A stretch of 64,000 nt of DNA from Polynucleobacter sp. AP-Elch-400A-B2. GTDB taxonomy: Bacteria; Pseudomonadota; Gammaproteobacteria; Burkholderiales; Burkholderiaceae. Position numbers and translations under genes: made by a program. Under the pieces are notes generated by a model, which saw only the letters and a program-made list of their open reading frames with translations, ran no database searches and was not told the DNA's origin. This document shows positions 37,002 to 44,433 of this stretch, in pieces (the stretch's first letter is position 1; each line of letters starts with the position of its first letter). Location: the NCBI RefSeq assembly GCF_018688355.1, contig NZ_CP061317.1, forward strand, positions 62,001 through 126,000, written 5' to 3'.

Positions 37002-38069
37002 CTAGCCCAGAATTTCTTTCAAAGCAGCAATCAACTCATTTGTTTGATCATCGGTACCGATAGTGATGCGCAGAAATTCTTCAATCCTTGGCGACTTGAA
37101 GTGACGCACAATAATTCCACGATCGCGTAAGGATTGATACAGCTTTGCGCCAGCATGATTCGGATGGCGGGTAAAAATAAAGTTGGCTGTTGATGGCAGG
37201 GTATCGAAGCCCAGTGAAGCTAATTCAGAAACTAAACGTTCGCGCGTTTGAATTACTTTTTTACTCGTCGATTCCAAATGGGCTTGATCTTCTATTGCAG
37301 CAATTGCTCCCGCTTGAGCCAAGCGGCCCAGTGGGTAGGAGTTAAAACTATTTTTTACACGCTCAAGACCTTCGATAAGGGCCGGATGTCCCAGTGCAAA
37401 TCCAACACGCAATCCTGCTAGGGCGCGAGACTTAGATAGCGTGTGAACGACTAAAAGGTTTTCTGGGCAAGCACTTCCGCGTAGAAGTGGAATGCAAGAC
37501 TCAGTGCCGTAATCTACATAGGCCTCATCGATCACCACTACTGAATCTGTGTTTCTACGCAGAAGGGCCTCAATCTCAGATCTAGGAATAGCTCGCCCAG
37601 TTGGGGCATTCGGATTAGGGAAAATAATTCCGCCATTAGGAGTTTTGAGGTCCTGAGTTTGAATCTCAAAATCAGAGCCCAGGGGCACCGTTTGATAGTC
37701 AATCCCAAATAATTTGCAATAGACTGGGTAAAAGCTATAGGTGATGTCCGGAAACTGGATTGGCTTAGCTTGTTTAAGGAGACCTAAAAATACGTGGGCT
37801 AGAACCTCATCCGAGCCATTGCCTAAAAACACCTGTTTTGGGTCTAAGCCATGCAGATCGGAGATGGCCTTTTTTAGTGCCACTCCTTCAGGGTCTGGGT
37901 AAAGCCTTAAATCATCGGTATTTTGCTCATTTATAGCGGCTAGAGCCTTAGGCGATGGGCCATAAGGACTCTCATTCGTATTGAGTTTTACCAGCCGCTC
38001 CATTTGCGGTTGCTCCCCAGGGGTATAGGGGGTCAGGGTCTGAACAACGGGGCTCCAAAAGCGGCTCAT
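37002..38069 (-). CDS. hisC: Histidinol-phosphate aminotransferase
   Basis: HisC is a PLP fold-type I aminotransferase for histidinol phosphate. The 355-residue product has KLNTNESPYGPSP, the FPNPNAPTGR loop, and the PLP lysine region HTLSKSRALAGLRVG. In most Burkholderiales it lies between hisD and hisB on the same strand; here it is on the minus strand, so it is not part of the hisGD transcript and needs its own promoter in the 126 bases shared with hisB. Confidence 0.97.
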   Translation of the reverse strand: MSRFWSPVVQTLTPYTPGEQPQMERLVKLNTNESPYGPSPKALAAINEQNTDDLRLYPDPEGVALKKAISDLHGLDPKQVFLGNGSDEVLAHVFLGLLKQAKPIQFPDITYSFYPVYCKLFGIDYQTVPLGSDFEIQTQDLKTPNGGIIFPNPNAPTGRAIPRSEIEALLRRNTDSVVVIDEAYVDYGTESCIPLLRGSACPENLLVVHTLSKSRALAGLRVGFALGHPALIEGLERVKNSFNSYPLGRLAQAGAIAAIEDQAHLESTSKKVIQTRERLVSELASLGFDTLPSTANFIFTRHPNHAGAKLYQSLRDRGIIVRHFKSPRIEEFLRITIGTDDQTNELIAALKEILG

Positions 38070-38146
38070 GAGGGACTCTAGTTAAAAATCAGCAAAAGTG
38101 AATAAACGCTAGCAATCAAAATCAGCATTTATATCTGTATTAGGAA

Positions 38147-38155
38147 TGATATTAT
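38147..38155 (+). promoter_or_regulatory. Extended -10 element upstream of hisB
   Basis: TGATATTAT fits an extended -10 (TGn plus TATTAT). It lies 40 bases before the hisB ATG. No clear -35 hexamer is seen, as is common with extended -10 promoters. It would explain hisB-hisE expression now that the inverted hisC separates them from hisGD. Confidence 0.4.
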
Positions 38156-38158
38156 GAG

Positions 38159-38195
38159 GCTTCAATCAACACTTCGCCTCGCGGCGCACTGAAGC
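38159..38195 (+). promoter_or_regulatory. Hairpin in the hisB leader
   Basis: GCTTCA (38159-38164) pairs with TGAAGC (38190-38195), which abuts the hisB ATG, and CGCC/GGCG form an inner stem. There is no Shine-Dalgarno sequence in this short leader. No His-codon leader peptide of the classical attenuator type was found. Confidence 0.35.
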
Positions 38196-38783
38196 ATGCG
38201 GCAAGCCGACGTTACCCGAAACACTTCGGAAACCAAAATTCAAATTGCCATCAATTTAGATGGCACAGGTAAAGCTGAGCTAGCCTCTGGCGTACCCTTC
38301 CTAGACCACATGTTGGATCAAATTGCCCGTCACGGCATGATCGACCTGAAAGTAGTGGCAAATGGAGATACCCATATTGATGATCACCATACCGTTGAAG
38401 ATGTAGGTATTACCTTGGGCCAAGCCTTTGCCAAGGCGGTTGGCGATAAAGCAGGTATTACCCGTTACGGCCATTCCTACGTTCCTTTGGATGAAACCCT
38501 TTCTCGCGTAGTGATCGACTTTTCTGGTCGTCCAGGGCTGGAGTTCAATGTGCCATTTACCCGCGCACGCGTGGGTGACTTTGACGTGGATCTCAGCATC
38601 GAGTTCTTCCGTGGTTTTGTAAACCATGCCGGAGTGACTCTGCACATCGATAACTTACGTGGCATTAATGCCCATCACCAGATTGAGACTGTTTTCAAGG
38701 CCTTTGGTCGTGCCTTGCGCATGGCTTTAGAGTTGGATCCACGTGCCTCTGGTGTTGTTCCTTCGACTAAGGGCAGCCTCTAA
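38196..38783 (+). CDS. hisB: Imidazoleglycerol-phosphate dehydratase
   Basis: HisB is a manganese enzyme converting imidazole glycerol phosphate to imidazole acetol phosphate. The 195-residue form has only the dehydratase, without the histidinol-phosphatase domain of E. coli HisB. The duplicated metal motifs DDHHTVEDVG and NAHHQIETVFKAFG are present, with FLDHMLDQIARHG. The product begins MRQADVTRNTSET, the expected N-terminus for the family. Confidence 0.98.
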   Translation: MRQADVTRNTSETKIQIAINLDGTGKAELASGVPFLDHMLDQIARHGMIDLKVVANGDTHIDDHHTVEDVGITLGQAFAKAVGDKAGITRYGHSYVPLDETLSRVVIDFSGRPGLEFNVPFTRARVGDFDVDLSIEFFRGFVNHAGVTLHIDNLRGINAHHQIETVFKAFGRALRMALELDPRASGVVPSTKGSL

Positions 38784-38845
38784 TCTAGAAAATTTCTAGC
38801 ATTGAGTAGCAGACTGTCAAAAAACCACAGAACATAGGCTAATAA

Positions 38846-39508
38846 GTGGCGCAAACCATTGCGATCGTTGATTACGGAATGGGCAACCTGCGTTCCGTCT
38901 ATCAGGCCTTTCATCATGTGGCACCAGATGCCAATGTTGTGATCGCGCATACCCCCGAAGAAATTATCTCCGCAGAGCGGGTAGTGCTTCCAGGGCAGGG
39001 CGCTATGCCTGATTGCATGAGGCACCTAGAAGAGTCGGGTTTATTGGAGACGTTGCTTGATGCCGCAAAAAATAAGCCTTTATTAGGTGTTTGTGTAGGA
39101 GAGCAGATGCTCTTTGATCAAAGCGCTGAAGTACGGGCGAATCCCAGTTCAGCCTGGACTCCTTGCTTGGGATTGATTCCGGGCGAAGTGCGACGTTTTG
39201 AGTTGACTGGAAAATTACAGCCAGATGGTTCTGCTTACAAGGTTCCCCATATGGGCTGGAATCAGGTTCGTCAGGATCGCCAGCATCCACTGTGGAATGG
39301 CATCCCAGATTTGACGAGCTTCTATTTTGTGCATAGTTACTATGTTGTGCCGCAGCGCAAAGAAGATATTGCAGGCTCAACTGAATATGGTGATTGGTTT
39401 ACTTCTGCCGTTGCAAGGGATAATATTTTTGCAACGCAATTTCATCCAGAAAAAAGTGCAGAATACGGATTAAAGCTCTACAAAAATTTTGTTTCTTGGC
39501 AACCTTAA
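38846..39508 (+). CDS. hisH: Imidazole glycerol phosphate synthase glutaminase subunit
   Basis: HisH hydrolyses glutamine and sends ammonia to HisF. The 220-residue class I amidotransferase has the nucleophile region LLGVCVGEQML and the His-Glu pair in ATQFHPEKSA. The start is GTG 38846 (MAQTIAIVDYGMGN). It lies in the hisB-hisH-hisA-hisF run on the plus strand. Confidence 0.97.
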   Translation: MAQTIAIVDYGMGNLRSVYQAFHHVAPDANVVIAHTPEEIISAERVVLPGQGAMPDCMRHLEESGLLETLLDAAKNKPLLGVCVGEQMLFDQSAEVRANPSSAWTPCLGLIPGEVRRFELTGKLQPDGSAYKVPHMGWNQVRQDRQHPLWNGIPDLTSFYFVHSYYVVPQRKEDIAGSTEYGDWFTSAVARDNIFATQFHPEKSAEYGLKLYKNFVSWQP

Positions 39509-39528
39509 TACTTTTCTAACTTACCGCT

Positions 39529-40290
39529 ATGCTGCTGATTCCCGCGATTGACTTAAAAGATGGCCACTGTGTTCGACTCGAACAGGGTGATATGGATAAA
39601 GCCACTGTGTTTTCTGAAGACCCAGGGGCGATGGCAGCGCATTGGATTAGCAAGGGTGCGCGTCGTTTACACCTCGTGGATTTAAATGGCGCATTTGCCG
39701 GAAAACTCAAAAATGAATCTGCCATCAAATCTATTTTGAAAGCAGTGGGCGATGAGATTCCAGTTCAGTTGGGTGGCGGTATTCGTGATCTAGAAACTAT
39801 TGAACGTTTATTAGATGATGGTATTAGTACGGTGATCATTGGCACTGCGGCCGTGAAGAGTCCCGGCTTTGTGCAAGATGCATGTACTGCTTTCCCTGGC
39901 CAGATCATGGTGGGGCTAGATGCGCGTGATGGCAAAGTGGCAACCGATGGCTGGAGCAAGATTACGGGCCATGAAGTGATCGACCTTGCTAAGAAATTTG
40001 AAGATTACGGCGTTGAAGCCATCATCTATACCGACATTGGTCGTGATGGCATGATGAAGGGCATCAATATGGATGCAACTATTAAATTAGCGCAAGCGAT
40101 TCGGATTCCGGTGATTGCTAGCGGTGGTTTATCTAATAACCAAGATCTGGAAGCCTTGTGTGAAGCTGAAGCCGAAGGCATTATGGGCGTCATTGCTGGG
40201 CGCTCAATTTACGCTGGTGATTTGGACTTAACTGCGGCGCAAAAATATGCTGATGAGTTAACGCTCAAGTTCGCTAAGAAAATTCTCTAG
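39529..40290 (+). CDS. hisA: Phosphoribosylformimino-5-aminoimidazole carboxamide ribotide isomerase
   Basis: HisA is a TIM-barrel isomerase that opens the ribose of ProFAR. The 253-residue protein begins MLLIPAIDLKDGHCVRL, with catalytic Asp in IPAIDL and in IYTDIGRDG, and a phosphate site ASGGLSN. It shares ancestry with HisF, the next gene. Confidence 0.98.
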   Translation: MLLIPAIDLKDGHCVRLEQGDMDKATVFSEDPGAMAAHWISKGARRLHLVDLNGAFAGKLKNESAIKSILKAVGDEIPVQLGGGIRDLETIERLLDDGISTVIIGTAAVKSPGFVQDACTAFPGQIMVGLDARDGKVATDGWSKITGHEVIDLAKKFEDYGVEAIIYTDIGRDGMMKGINMDATIKLAQAIRIPVIASGGLSNNQDLEALCEAEAEGIMGVIAGRSIYAGDLDLTAAQKYADELTLKFAKKIL

Positions 40291-40301
40291 AGTGCTGATC
40301 A

Positions 40302-41060
40302 GTGCTAACTAAGAGAATCATTCCCTGTCTTGATGTCACGGCAGGGCGTGTTGTGAAGGGTGTGAACTTTGTGGGTCTGCGCGATGCGGGTGATCCTGTA
40401 GAGATTGCTAAGCGCTATAACACCCAAGGTGCTGATGAGCTAACATTCTTGGACATTACTGCAACTTCTGATGGGCGCGATCTCATCTTGCACATTATTG
40501 AAGATGTTGCCTCCCAAGTATTCATTCCCTTGACTGTTGGTGGTGGTGTACGTGCAGTAGCAGATGTACGACGCTTGCTCAATGCGGGTGCTGATAAGGT
40601 CAGCATGAATTCTTCTGCAGTAGCGAATCCAGATTTAGTTTCGGATGCTGCGGCTTACTACGGATCGCAGTGCATCGTGGTTGCTATTGACGCTAAAAAA
40701 ACTGAAGCAGGTAATTGGGAGGTGTTTACCCATGGCGGTAGAACCGCTACAGGAATGGATGTAGTTGCATGGGCTTCTGAAGTTGCTAAACGTGGTGCTG
40801 GAGAAATACTGCTCACCAGCATGAACCGTGACGGCAGTAAAGATGGTTTTGATCTCGAGCTCACTGCAGCAGTAAGTGATTCTGTAAGTGTTCCGGTAAT
40901 TGCTTCTGGTGGTGTAGGAAATTTACAGCACTTAGTCGATGGCATTACTAAAGGCCATGCTGATGCCGTTCTCGCAGCAAGTATTTTTCACTACGGTGAA
41001 TACACTGTTGGCCAGGCAAAAGAATATATGGCGAGCCAAGGAATTCCTGTCCGCATTTAA
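40302..41060 (+). CDS. hisF: Imidazole glycerol phosphate synthase cyclase subunit
   Basis: HisF uses ammonia from HisH to form imidazole glycerol phosphate and AICAR. The 252-residue TIM-barrel begins MLTKRIIPCLDVTAGRVVKG from GTG 40302; catalytic Asp lies in CLDV and in NRDGSKDGFD. In related genomes hisI usually follows directly, but here a 561-base insertion with an antitoxin gene separates them. Confidence 0.98.
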   Translation: MLTKRIIPCLDVTAGRVVKGVNFVGLRDAGDPVEIAKRYNTQGADELTFLDITATSDGRDLILHIIEDVASQVFIPLTVGGGVRAVADVRRLLNAGADKVSMNSSAVANPDLVSDAAAYYGSQCIVVAIDAKKTEAGNWEVFTHGGRTATGMDVVAWASEVAKRGAGEILLTSMNRDGSKDGFDLELTAAVSDSVSVPVIASGGVGNLQHLVDGITKGHADAVLAASIFHYGEYTVGQAKEYMASQGIPVRI

Positions 41061-41131
41061 CTTGCTTGATGACCTTTAAGGCGAGCCCGAAGAATCATAA
41101 AAATTTCTTTTAATAGGCTTCTCTAATTCAA

Positions 41132-41398
41132 ATGAAGAATATGAAACTAATCCCTATCATCGTTGATGCTTTCGAAACAAAATCTCATCTCGAGGAACTA
41201 TTCAGAAAGGTGGGTGCCGATCGGGTAGTTCGGATCACGCAACACGGCAAGCCGGTTGCAGATTTAATGCCAATGTTATCTAATGACATGGATTTACCCA
41301 CAGTTGCCGCACAAAAAATGCTGTTTTTAATGAAGGGTGTATCAGTTCAGGCTGAGATTGACATCAAGTTCCTCATTAATGCCGGTAGAGACATCTAA
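41132..41398 (+). CDS. Orphan Phd/VapB-type antitoxin
   Basis: The 88-residue protein fits the prevent-host-death antitoxin type: an N-terminal DNA-binding part with VVRITQHGKPVADLMP (about residues 31-46) and a C-terminal toxin-binding tail KGVSVQAEIDIKFLINAGRD. Such antitoxins repress their own operon and neutralise a VapC-like PIN nuclease. The gene appears intact, but the toxin downstream is reduced to a C-terminal remnant, so this is an orphan. It interrupts hisF-hisI. The family call is by pattern. Confidence 0.72.
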   Translation: MKNMKLIPIIVDAFETKSHLEELFRKVGADRVVRITQHGKPVADLMPMLSNDMDLPTVAAQKMLFLMKGVSVQAEIDIKFLINAGRDI

Positions 41399-41447
41399 AT
41401 TTTATTATTACAGGGCACGCAACCTTATTGCGGACCATATTCAGTAG

Positions 41448-41540
41448 TTAGCAATGCGATATTCAATACCATTGGCAACCCTAGACAAGGATCTCATTGG
41501 TGCAATGAAAAAAGTGGGCGTGTCGCGATTGGTGGCTTAA
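41448..41540 (+). pseudogene. Remnant of a VapC-like PIN-domain toxin
   Basis: After TAG 41445-41447 a 30-codon frame reads LAMRYSIPLATLDKDL, then GAMKKVGVSRLVA, ending at TAA 41538-41540. The PLATLDKDL block with the following GV is the typical C-terminal part of PIN toxins, including the last catalytic Asp. The N-terminal 90 or more residues, with the other acidic catalytic residues, are absent, and only 49 bases lie between the antitoxin stop and this remnant. The toxin is inactive. Confidence 0.65.
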
Positions 41541-41621
41541 TTTCATAATTCAAGGACAACAAAGATTTACCAGCCTCGATATATAGGCAATAAGACCATT
41601 ATTTCTGTCAAAATAAAACAA

Positions 41622-42023
41622 ATGTCAGATAAAACACCAAACACAAATCCAGAAGATGTAGCCCTATTAGAGGCGGTCACTTGGAATGATCAAGGCTTGG
41701 TTCCAGTGATTGCTCAAGAGGTCGGCAGTAAAGATATCTTGATGATGGCCTGGATGAATCGCGATGCTTTGCTGGCTACTTTGCGTTTAGGCGAGGCCGT
41801 GTACTGGACTCGCTCTAGACAGAAACTCTGGCACAAGGGTGAAGAATCTGGCCACACCCAAAAGGTGAAGGAAATTCGCCTCGATTGCGATGGCGATACG
41901 ATTGTCTTATTGGTTGATCAAAAAGACGGTATTGCTTGCCATACAGGTGAGCACAGCTGCTTCTTTCTGCGCTGGGATTCTGGTAAATCTGCCTGGGTAG
42001 ACGAGTCTAAGGGTCACAAATAA
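41622..42023 (+). CDS. hisI: Phosphoribosyl-AMP cyclohydrolase
   Basis: HisI opens the adenine ring of PR-AMP. The 133-residue enzyme has the family blocks VLMMAWMNRDAL (ILMMAWMNRD here), AVYWTRSRQKLWHKGEESGH and the metal-site cysteines in LDCDGD and GIACHTGEHSC. It is the monofunctional form. hisE follows 44 bases later. Confidence 0.97.
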   Translation: MSDKTPNTNPEDVALLEAVTWNDQGLVPVIAQEVGSKDILMMAWMNRDALLATLRLGEAVYWTRSRQKLWHKGEESGHTQKVKEIRLDCDGDTIVLLVDQKDGIACHTGEHSCFFLRWDSGKSAWVDESKGHK

Positions 42024-42067
42024 GACCCTCTTAGTCTTTCCGGTAATAAAAGACATAAAATCGCTTT

Positions 42068-42469
42068 ATGACTAGTCCAGAACAAAACCCTACTAATTTG
42101 GATTCCGCTCTGGCTCATTTAGCCGATGTGGTGGATCAGCGACGTGATGCCTTTGAGGCTGGAAAGGCTGATCCTAAGACCTCCTATACTGCTTTGCTCT
42201 TTTCTAAGGGTGATGATGGGATATTGAAAAAGATTGGTGAAGAGGCCACTGAGGCAGTGATGGCGGCTAAGGATGCCCGCAATGCTAATTTAGCCCCCGA
42301 GCAGCAAAAGCTTTTAGTGGGCGAGATGGCAGATCTTTGGTTCCATTGTTTAATTGCTTTGTCTCAATTTGGCTTGCGTCCAGAAGATGTGATTGCTGAG
42401 TTACAGCATCGTCTGGGCACCTCAGGCATCGAAGAAAAGGCCGCCAGAAAAGCGGCTAATAAGGAGTAA
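42068..42469 (+). CDS. hisE: Phosphoribosyl-ATP pyrophosphatase
   Basis: HisE removes pyrophosphate from PR-ATP, the second histidine step. The 133-residue MazG-like alpha-helical protein has DPKTSYTALLF, the metal-binding EEATEAVMAAKD and GEMADLWFH. The next gene's TTG codon follows its stop directly, so translation is likely coupled. Confidence 0.96.
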   Translation: MTSPEQNPTNLDSALAHLADVVDQRRDAFEAGKADPKTSYTALLFSKGDDGILKKIGEEATEAVMAAKDARNANLAPEQQKLLVGEMADLWFHCLIALSQFGLRPEDVIAELQHRLGTSGIEEKAARKAANKE

Positions 42470-42472
42470 TTG

Positions 42473-42829
42473 ATGTCGCATGACCCAAATTGCCTATTTT
42501 GTAAGATTTCCCAGGGATTAATCCCATCCCAGAAGGTCTATGAGGATGAAGAAATCTACGCTTTTAAAGATATCAACCCAGCTGCCCCCATCCATTTTTT
42601 GATTATTCCTAAAAAACATCTACCCATGTTGGAGTCTGCTGAAGTGATCGATGCGCCATTGCTAGGTAGAATGATGGAATTAGCACCGCGTCTCGCCAAA
42701 GAGCAGGGTTGCCGTCCCGGAAAAGATGGCGGCTTTAGGTTGGTGGTGAACAATGGTGCAGATGGTGGGCAAGAGGTTTATCACTTACATGTGCATGTGA
42801 TGGGCGGACCGCGCCCCTGGAAAAAATAA
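42473..42829 (+). CDS. HIT-family hydrolase (HinT-like)
   Basis: The 118-residue protein has the histidine triad YHLHVHVMGG near the C-terminus and CLFCKIS at the start, like bacterial HinT purine-nucleoside phosphoramidases. It lies between hisE and tatA, as in many betaproteobacteria. The start is ATG 42473, with GGAG ending seven bases upstream; TTG 42470 is also in frame. Confidence 0.93.
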   Translation: MSHDPNCLFCKISQGLIPSQKVYEDEEIYAFKDINPAAPIHFLIIPKKHLPMLESAEVIDAPLLGRMMELAPRLAKEQGCRPGKDGGFRLVVNNGADGGQEVYHLHVHVMGGPRPWKK

Positions 42830-42845
42830 TCCGAGGAGATTAGAA

Positions 42846-43088
42846 ATGGGTTCATTTAGCATTTGGCATTGGTTAATTGTGTTGGTAATCGTGATGTTGG
42901 TATTTGGTACCAAAAAATTACGCAATATCGGTACAGACTTAGGTGGCGCTGTTAAAGGTTTTAAAGACGGCATGAAAACCCCTGAAAGCACTGAAGAGTC
43001 GCAAGATAAAGCCAAGGAACAAATTCAGAGCGCATCGGCATCTGCAGAAAAAACTGTGGATGTTCATGCTAAAGACATCAATAAGTAA
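42846..43088 (+). CDS. tatA: Twin-arginine translocase subunit TatA
   Basis: The 80-residue protein begins MGSFSIWHWLIVLVIVMLVFG, one membrane helix, followed by the amphipathic helix TKKLRNIGTDLGGAVKGFKDG and a charged tail. TatA oligomers form the pore of the Tat export system. GAGGAG lies upstream of the ATG. tatB follows after 28 bases. Confidence 0.96.
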   Translation: MGSFSIWHWLIVLVIVMLVFGTKKLRNIGTDLGGAVKGFKDGMKTPESTEESQDKAKEQIQSASASAEKTVDVHAKDINK

Positions 43089-43116
43089 TTGTTGATGGAA
43101 ATAATGTGCACCTGCA

Positions 43117-43593
43117 ATGATTGATCTTGGAGTTTCAAAGCTTGCACTCATTGCAGTAGTTGCATTGGTGGTGGTTGGGCCCGAGCGTCTGCCAAAGGTT
43201 GCCCGCATGGCGGGAAATTTATTTAGTCGTGCGCAGCGCTATATGGCGGATGTGAAGTCAGAAGTCAGCCGCCAGATGGAAGTGGAAGAGTTCAAAAAGT
43301 TGCGTGAAGAAAGTACTTCAGTTTTAAAAGAGGTAGAAAGCAGTCTTCAGTCCACTGTCAACGAAGCAAATGCCAATCTCAGCGATCAAGCTGATATCTT
43401 TGAAAATAATTTCACCAGAGCCCCGCTGGATGCAAAAGAAGTATTGAGTAAATCGATGCGCCAGGGGCGTCAAAGTTGGGGTGTCAGACGTGCGGCTAGA
43501 CCAGTTTGGTTCAAGCGCTCTACTGGTATGCGCACACGAGTTCAATCTGGTGCCGCTCGTATGAAGCGCTTTCACCATAGCGCTAATAAGTAA
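43117..43593 (+). CDS. tatB: Twin-arginine translocase subunit TatB
   Basis: TatB forms the substrate-binding core with TatC. The 158-residue protein starts MIDLGVSKLALIAVVALVVVGPERLP, the TatB signature with Pro-Glu after the helix, and a long amphipathic region; the basic C-terminus (RRAARPVWFKRSTG) is variable among homologues. It lies between tatA and tatC. Confidence 0.95.
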   Translation: MIDLGVSKLALIAVVALVVVGPERLPKVARMAGNLFSRAQRYMADVKSEVSRQMEVEEFKKLREESTSVLKEVESSLQSTVNEANANLSDQADIFENNFTRAPLDAKEVLSKSMRQGRQSWGVRRAARPVWFKRSTGMRTRVQSGAARMKRFHHSANK

Positions 43594-43635
43594 GTAATAA
43601 AAGAATAAAAACTACCAGAATATAAATACCCACGC

Positions 43636-44433
43636 ATGACTGAAAATAATTCCACAGAAGATTCGGGCTTACAAGAATCTTTCCTTTCTCATTTGTATGA
43701 GTTGCGTGATCGTATTATTAAATCGGCCTTAGCCATCATTGCGGTGTTTGTCTGCCTAGTGTACTGGGCGCCTGATATTTTTCATTTGTTTGCACAACCA
43801 TTGCTTTCAGCATTACCTGCTGGCGGTAAGATGATTGTTACTGACGTGACAGGCTCATTTTTTGTGCCCATGAAAGTCACTATGCTGGTTGCTTTTCTGA
43901 TTGCACTGCCGGTGGTGATGTATCAGTTATGGGCATTCATTGCCCCGGGTCTGTATCAACACGAGCGTAAGTTGATTGTGCCTTTGGTGGTTAGTAGCTA
44001 CAGCCTATTTATTTTTGGCATGGCTTTCGCCTACTTCTTGGTATTTCCAACGGTATTTGGTTTTATGGCAAGTTACAACGCTCCCTTGGGCGCGGAGATG
44101 TCTACGGATATCGACAATTACTTGAGTTTTGCGATGACAACCTTTTTGGCATTCGGCATTACTTTCGAGGTACCGGTGGTAGTTGTGGTGCTAGTACGTA
44201 TGGGCTTGGTTCCCCTAGCTAAGCTTAAAGAGATTCGCCCTTATGTAATAGTTGGTGCTTTTGTAATTTCCGCTGTTGTAACGCCGCCGGATGTACTGTC
44301 ACAGCTTCTGCTTGCGGTTCCGATGAGTCTGCTCTATGAGCTGGGTTTATTAGTTGCTCGCTTCTATGTGCCAAAACCCACGGATGATGACGCTGATACA
44401 GCTTCAGGAGCGGATACTCAAGCTAGTGCTTGA
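43636..44433 (+). CDS. tatC: Twin-arginine translocase subunit TatC
   Basis: TatC recognises twin-arginine signal peptides. The 265-residue protein has six predicted membrane helices and the motifs ESFLSHLYELRDRIIKS at the N-terminus and YQLWAFIAPGLYQHERK. Its last 16 bases overlap the end of the convergent Sel1-repeat gene. A likely substrate in this window is the Rieske protein PetA. Confidence 0.97.
   Translation: MTENNSTEDSGLQESFLSHLYELRDRIIKSALAIIAVFVCLVYWAPDIFHLFAQPLLSALPAGGKMIVTDVTGSFFVPMKVTMLVAFLIALPVVMYQLWAFIAPGLYQHERKLIVPLVVSSYSLFIFGMAFAYFLVFPTVFGFMASYNAPLGAEMSTDIDNYLSFAMTTFLAFGITFEVPVVVVVLVRMGLVPLAKLKEIRPYVIVGAFVISAVVTPPDVLSQLLLAVPMSLLYELGLLVARFYVPKPTDDDADTASGADTQASA

Noticed and set aside
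37000..38112. CGCTAGC at both sides of inverted hisC as an inversion scar
   Set aside because: A seven-base match with a common palindrome that also occurs elsewhere in the window is not evidence of a recombination site.
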